Shown: in pieces, positions 60,233 through 64,000 of the stretch
How positions within the stretch are numbered: position 1 is the first letter of the stretch
How the letters are laid out: the number at the start of each line of letters is the position of its first letter
NCBI GenBank assembly: GCA_963665185.2
Contig: CAXXPO010000014.1
Coordinates: 41,886 to 105,885 of the forward strand
Reading direction: 5' to 3'
Length of the DNA stretch: 64,000 bases
Source of the DNA: G963665185 sp963665185
GTDB lineage: Bacteria; Desulfobacterota; Desulfovibrionia; Desulfovibrionales; Desulfovibrionaceae
The notes under the pieces: generated by a model
Database searches by the model: none
Seen by the model: only the letters and a program-made list of their open reading frames with translations
What the model was told of the DNA's origin: nothing
Translations under genes and position numbers: made by a program

Positions 60233-60266
60233 TTCCGCGAAATACGTAAACGCATTTCGCGGACAT
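60233..60266. repeat. Short palindromic repeat family B, copy 4 (inverted)
   Basis: CCGCGAAATACGTAAACGCA then TTTCGCGGACATCGCG, directly before the second TetR gene. The arms pair as CCGCGAAAT and ATTTCGCGG. Confidence 0.55.
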
Positions 60267-60282
60267 CGCGCCAGGGGAAGGA

Positions 60283-60927
60283 ATGTCCAAAGCAGTTGAG
60301 AATAGCCTGAAAAAGCAGGAGGTCATCTCGCGGGCCGCCCGGGAGATTTTTTTGCGGGATGGCTTTGCCGGGGCCAGCATGGACGACATCGCCCGGAGGG
60401 CGGGAGTCACTAAGCAGACGGTGTACAGATATTTCCCGTCCAAACTGGACATGTTTCGGGCCGCCCTGGAGTCGTGCGCCGAGAGCGTGCCGGCAGCCCA
60501 TGTTTTCGGCTCCCGGGACATTGGCATTGAATTGTACGACTATGCCGTGCGCTTTCTACGCTTCCACCTCTTGCCGGAGCAGTTGGATATTTACCGGCTG
60601 CTCGTATCGGAGGGCAGGAAAGCGCCGGGCGTGGGAGACGTCTTTTATGCCAATGGTCCCGGCCGGTCCTGTGCAATGCTGGAGTCGTTCGTTGAAAAAC
60701 ATGTGCCGGGAATCCACGATGTGGAACGCAAGGTCTTCTGTTTCATCGCCATGTTGCTGCACCTGCGCGCGCCCCTGCTTTTCGGAATCAGGGATGCGTA
60801 TCCGGACGACGAGATCCGCGGCTACGCCCGGAACGTGGTGGACATCTTTCTTTGCGGGATATTGCCTCCGGAGCAAAGGAACTCCGGACACATGACGTGG
60901 TTTGAAAATTCGGGAGGCCGTCCGTAG
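60283..60927 (+). CDS. TetR-family repressor, second copy
   Basis: 214 aa. The HTH includes GASMDDIARRAGVTKQTVYR, nearly the same as the TetR at 52356, followed by YFPSK. The ligand domain is different in sequence. GGGGAAGGA precedes the ATG. It heads a probable operon with DUF2798 and cupin genes. Confidence 0.92.
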   Translation: MSKAVENSLKKQEVISRAAREIFLRDGFAGASMDDIARRAGVTKQTVYRYFPSKLDMFRAALESCAESVPAAHVFGSRDIGIELYDYAVRFLRFHLLPEQLDIYRLLVSEGRKAPGVGDVFYANGPGRSCAMLESFVEKHVPGIHDVERKVFCFIAMLLHLRAPLLFGIRDAYPDDEIRGYARNVVDIFLCGILPPEQRNSGHMTWFENSGGRP

Positions 60928-60984
60928 GCATCCGCGAGATCGTCGTTGCTTTTTCAATCATCCCTTTTTTACGAGAGGTATTCC

Positions 60985-61224
60985 ATGAAATTTGAAACAA
61001 AGCTCAAGCTGGTGAACTCCATTCTCATGGCGGGATTCATGGCACTGCTGATGTCCGGCAGTCTTTCCGCCATCAACCTGGGCCTCACCGACCGGCTTGT
61101 CTGGAATTGGGGGCGCAGTTTCCTCATTGCCTGGCCCCTTGCGTTTGTTCTCAGCTATCTTTTCGGGAAAAGGATTCTGACGATATCGCAACGCCTGGTC
61201 GAAAGAACCCCGCAGGACAATTGA
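60985..61224 (+). CDS. DUF2798 small membrane protein
   Basis: 79 aa with two membrane helices (ILMAGFMALLMSGSLSAINL and SFLIAWPLAFVLSYLFG). This matches the DUF2798 family, which has no known function. The ATG at 60985 is preceded by GAGAGG. It is followed one base after its stop by the cupin gene. Confidence 0.85.
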   Translation: MKFETKLKLVNSILMAGFMALLMSGSLSAINLGLTDRLVWNWGRSFLIAWPLAFVLSYLFGKRILTISQRLVERTPQDN

Positions 61225-61225
61225 G

Positions 61226-61570
61226 ATGACAGCTGCCGCACCCGAAGTTTGGACCACTCCCCCGGGGCATACCGGTTTTTCCGCCCTGAAAGTAGCTGGC
61301 CGCATCCACGCGCAGATACGGGACTGCGCCATTGCCGTCATCGCCCCCTCGGGAGGGGGACCCGCTCCTGCACACGTTCATGCGCACGACCATCTCTTCG
61401 TGGTTCTGGAGGGCCGGATAACCGTGACCACCGACGGAAAGGAGCGCGTGGTGGACGCATTTGAAAGCATACATGTGCCGGGAAACACACTTCACTGTGT
61501 CTGGAATACCACGGATTCCCCGGCCAAGGTCATGGGAATCGGACTTGTCGGGGAAAGCTGCAAAGGATAG
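61226..61570 (+). CDS. Single-domain cupin protein
   Basis: 114 aa. The metal-binding cupin motif is PAPAHVHAHDHLFVVLEG (His residues), with a second motif HVPGNTLHCVWN. It has no DNA-binding domain. It is probably a dioxygenase, isomerase or storage protein. It starts one base after DUF2798, so co-translation is likely. The substrate is not predictable. Confidence 0.85.
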   Translation: MTAAAPEVWTTPPGHTGFSALKVAGRIHAQIRDCAIAVIAPSGGGPAPAHVHAHDHLFVVLEGRITVTTDGKERVVDAFESIHVPGNTLHCVWNTTDSPAKVMGIGLVGESCKG

Positions 61571-61678
61571 GGCTATGTTTCTCTTGTCACATCCGTCTTT
61601 GCCGCGCGGGAGGATCTGACGGTTGCGGGCCGTTCCCCTCCCCGGAAAAATCCTGTTCGGGAGGAGAGGGGACGTATC

Positions 61679-63560
61679 ATGAAAGCAAAAGCATGCAGCC
61701 TGCTGTGGTCTGCAGTCGCACTGACTCTTTGCATTCTGCCTGGTTGCGGCGGAGGCGGCTCTGACGCATCGGTCAGCCACAGGTCCCTGAGCGTGCGCAT
61801 CGGTGGTGTGCAGCAGCGGACCTTGCTTCCGGCCATAGTGGTCGGATCGGGGCAGACGCTCGTCGATGCCGGGGCATTCGCCAGCATGGTTTCCGGGCTT
61901 TCCTTTTTCAGCATGGCCAACCCGCCCACCCCCGGAATGGTGCTCCAATACGGAAACAAGATATCGTTCGTATCGGCCGGATTTACCACGGGATTCGCTT
62001 CGGCGGACAAGGTCGCCATGGATTCGCCGCTTCGGATTTCCGAGGACGGCACCTGCTGGACACCGCTCAATTTTCTGGCAAAGGCGGTGGGAGGAAGCCT
62101 TCTGCTGAACGCGGAGGGCACGTCCCTGGATGTGGCCCTGCCGTTGCCGCATGCCATTGGATATCGTGTTCCCGAAGCCCGGGGCATTGCGCAAAACCTG
62201 GAAGACGACTTCCACATCCGCCAGGGCGAAATAGCCCTGACCAGCGCCATCGACATGTACACCGCCGGGTACATGCCGGATTGCAACGGGAACAATGCCA
62301 ACAACCCGTACCTGGTCACGCAGAACCCCGTTTCACCCCCGCGCCCAGGAGTTCAACCGCCTGCCGCTGGGGTTGTATATGGATCAGGACGAGGCTTTTG
62401 TCTGGGTGGGGTACACGCCTCCGGAATGCAAATATTTCAGCTACCAGCATTATCTGATGAATCGGTACTACCCGGACAAGACCCCTACGGTACGAAAAAT
62501 CTATGCCCGGCTCGGGGACTCCATCAACAGTTACAATATCGGCGGGAGCACGTCGCCGTTCAACAGGTTTTTCGTGCTCATCGTGTGCAGCAACCAGACC
62601 ACCCGCGACCGGGTGGTGCAGGCGGCTAGCAAATCGGGAATCTCGGAAGATGCCATCCTCACGCTTGTCCTTCCTGCGGATACAGTGCGCTTCGGCCTCG
62701 GCATGGCGGCGGACGCGCTCACGTTTCTCCACAGGGCGACATTGTTCGAGCGGGACAGCGACAAGGACGGCTATGTGAACAGTCCGCCGCTGGAGATTCT
62801 GCGGCTGACTCCGAAAACGCCTTTGGCGGCATACCCCATCCCGACGCCAGCCCCGCGTCAACGGCAGACATTCGTCCTTGAACAGGATGTTGCCGGGCTG
62901 GGGGCCCTGGTCGAACGCCTGCAGAATTCGATTATAGCCAAACACGGCCCGGAGTACGCTTTCTGGAAAATCCTGACGACCAGCACCTGGATGTATCCCG
63001 GAGGGCGGGATGCCATTGATTCCGGGACCAATGTGCTGGGGGAGACGAACGATACCCTGTACTTCCAGACCAGAGAGGAACTCACCCTGCACGATGATGA
63101 TCTGATCGTGGTCTACGGCGCCATGCACGATAAAACCGGCAAAGGCGTGTACGCCAACGTCAGCTGCTACGGTGTCGAGGCGTTGAACGGAATCGGCGGC
63201 ATAACAAGCGTACCCCCTACTGCCGATGCTCCGGGGCGCGTCAGCTATGCGGACACGGCAAAGCAGTATCTCCCCGACGCCAGCCGTGGGGACCAACTTG
63301 CGGTATACGCCTACAAATTCTGCCGCACTGCCCGGGACAACAGCACCTTTGCCATTCCCTACAACCGGGACGGAAGCTACAAGGGGTTCAACAACGGGGA
63401 CAGGGTTTTCATGGGATTCCGGATATACGTGGACAACAGCACCACCATCGGGCCGTTTCCCGGTTCGGCGCGGGACGGGGATTTCCTTTCCTATCCCGGG
63501 GTACCGGATAGCGAGGTCTTTTTCGACCAGGCCATATTGTTCACCAACACGCAGCCTTGA
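61679..63560 (+). pseudogene. Frameshifted secreted lipoprotein gene (DUF1214-like uncertain)
   Basis: The first frame (61679 to about 62335) starts with a lipoprotein signal ALTLCILPGCGGGG and continues to YLVTQNPVS. From about 62341 the second frame carries on as RAQEFNRLPLGLYMDQDEAF to the stop at 63560. The two halves join if one C is removed from the CCCCC run at 62336-62340. The intact product would be about 626 aa. The function is not known. It may be a sequencing error, phase variation or a real mutation. Confidence 0.7.
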
Positions 63561-63666
63561 CGCCGGATGGCGCAACCGGCGCGGATGGTTTTTTTCCCAC
63601 TGTGGACAGGAGTGACGTGGTCCGGCGCACAGACCGGGCCAGGTCGGTCAGACGGATTCTTTCCGA

Positions 63667-64000
63667 TTATTCCGACGTTTGGATGTTGTACGCCTTGAGC
63701 TTGCGGTACAGCGAGGACCGCTCCATGCCCACGGTTTCCGCCAGTCGCGAGATGTTGCCGCCGCATTCGGAAAGCTTGGCTTCCAGAAAGCGCGCCTCGA
63801 ACAGGGCGCGGGCCGTCTTGAGATCCGACGGCAGGATGTCGGATTGTCCGTCCGGATCGAACAGGCTGTCCTGAAGGAGTACGGATTCCATTTCAGGGCC
63901 GCGCAGTTCCGGCGGCAGGTCGCCCGCGTCCACACGCGAACCGGCGTGCATTATCAGCATGCGCTCCACGAAATTTTTGAGTTCCCGCACATTGCCGGGC
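63667..64000 (-). CDS. Sigma-54-dependent response regulator, C-terminal part (5' end outside window)
   Basis: The AAA+ domain end (GNVRELKNFVERMLI) is followed by a linker and a Fis-type DNA-binding domain (GNISRLAETVGMERSSLYRK). This is the end of an NtrC-family activator that drives sigma-54 promoters. The rest lies beyond the right edge of the window. Its stop is 106 bases from the lipoprotein stop, convergent. Confidence 0.9.
   Translation of the reverse strand, partial: PGNVRELKNFVERMLIMHAGSRVDAGDLPPELRGPEMESVLLQDSLFDPDGQSDILPSDLKTARALFEARFLEAKLSECGGNISRLAETVGMERSSLYRKLKAYNIQTSE

Larger units (their letters stand above)
59788..60282. other. Regulatory intergenic region upstream of the second TetR gene
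   Basis: No supported gene in 495 bases. It holds a small CAGGCTG/CAGCCTG hairpin (59800-59821), two tandem TetR-like operators (60037-60075) and a family B palindrome (about 60233-60266). Confidence 0.55.

Overview
The window looks like chromosome from a GC-rich deltaproteobacterium of the Desulfovibrionaceae type. That is inferred from gene content and arrangement: a TRAP transporter operon, an archaeal-type glutamate synthase-like protein, a DUF294/DnaQ-type exonuclease pair, EAL-HDOD and HD-GYP proteins, a compact type I-C CRISPR-Cas locus, and an abundance of small palindromic intergenic repeats. No rRNA operon, complete insertion sequence or intact integrase is visible.

Layout. 1-8991: end of a PAS sensor histidine kinase, an RNA m5C methyltransferase (minus), a DctP-DctQ-DctM TRAP operon, an RluA-type pseudouridine synthase, and two tandem DUF3089 serine-hydrolase-like exported proteins. 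9115-11131: an AT-rich two-gene module, an ABC-type AAA ATPase followed by a TOPRIM-like protein, which looks like an acquired anti-phage system. 11307-24438: flagellar FliJ/MotE, PIN-PhoH, a methyltransferase, a peroxiredoxin, the glutamate synthase-like protein, signalling proteins (EAL-HDOD, HD-GYP, STAS), CbiM/CbiL, a YheO-type regulator, DUF554 and tRNA-Leu.

24439-34968 is an accessory island between tRNA-Leu and tRNA-Ala. It begins with a tRNA-Pro 3' remnant (probable attachment scar) and broken DUF3024 and phage genes. It then carries a complete type I-C operon (cas3-cas5c-cas8c with an internal cas11c-cas7c-cas4-cas1-cas2) and a CRISPR array of nine full repeats plus one truncated repeat with nine spacers, two of them identical. 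After the array comes a small protein with a textbook C2H2 zinc finger.

35338-46115: Lon, acylphosphatase, periplasmic binding proteins, and a DUF294-ATPase-DnaQ exonuclease run, then a receiver-TPR protein and a STAS protein. 46343-51018: two successive pairs of HTH-cupin regulator plus acyl-CoA synthetase. 51319-57406: a divergent EamA exporter/TetR pair, a phosphoglycolate phosphatase-like HAD protein, RdgB, a papain/C39-like protein and an FAD oxidoreductase. 57634-59787: a phage-type repressor with divergent small genes (prophage remnant). 60283-64000: a second TetR with DUF2798 and cupin genes, a frameshifted lipoprotein gene, and the C-terminus of a sigma-54 activator.

Main points for follow-up: the ATPase/TOPRIM module; the zinc-finger protein beside the CRISPR array; a shared CATACT-N4-AGTATG operator connecting two TetR loci; dispersed palindrome families, one of which abuts the truncated end of the CRISPR array; and the HTH-cupin/acyl-CoA synthetase twins.
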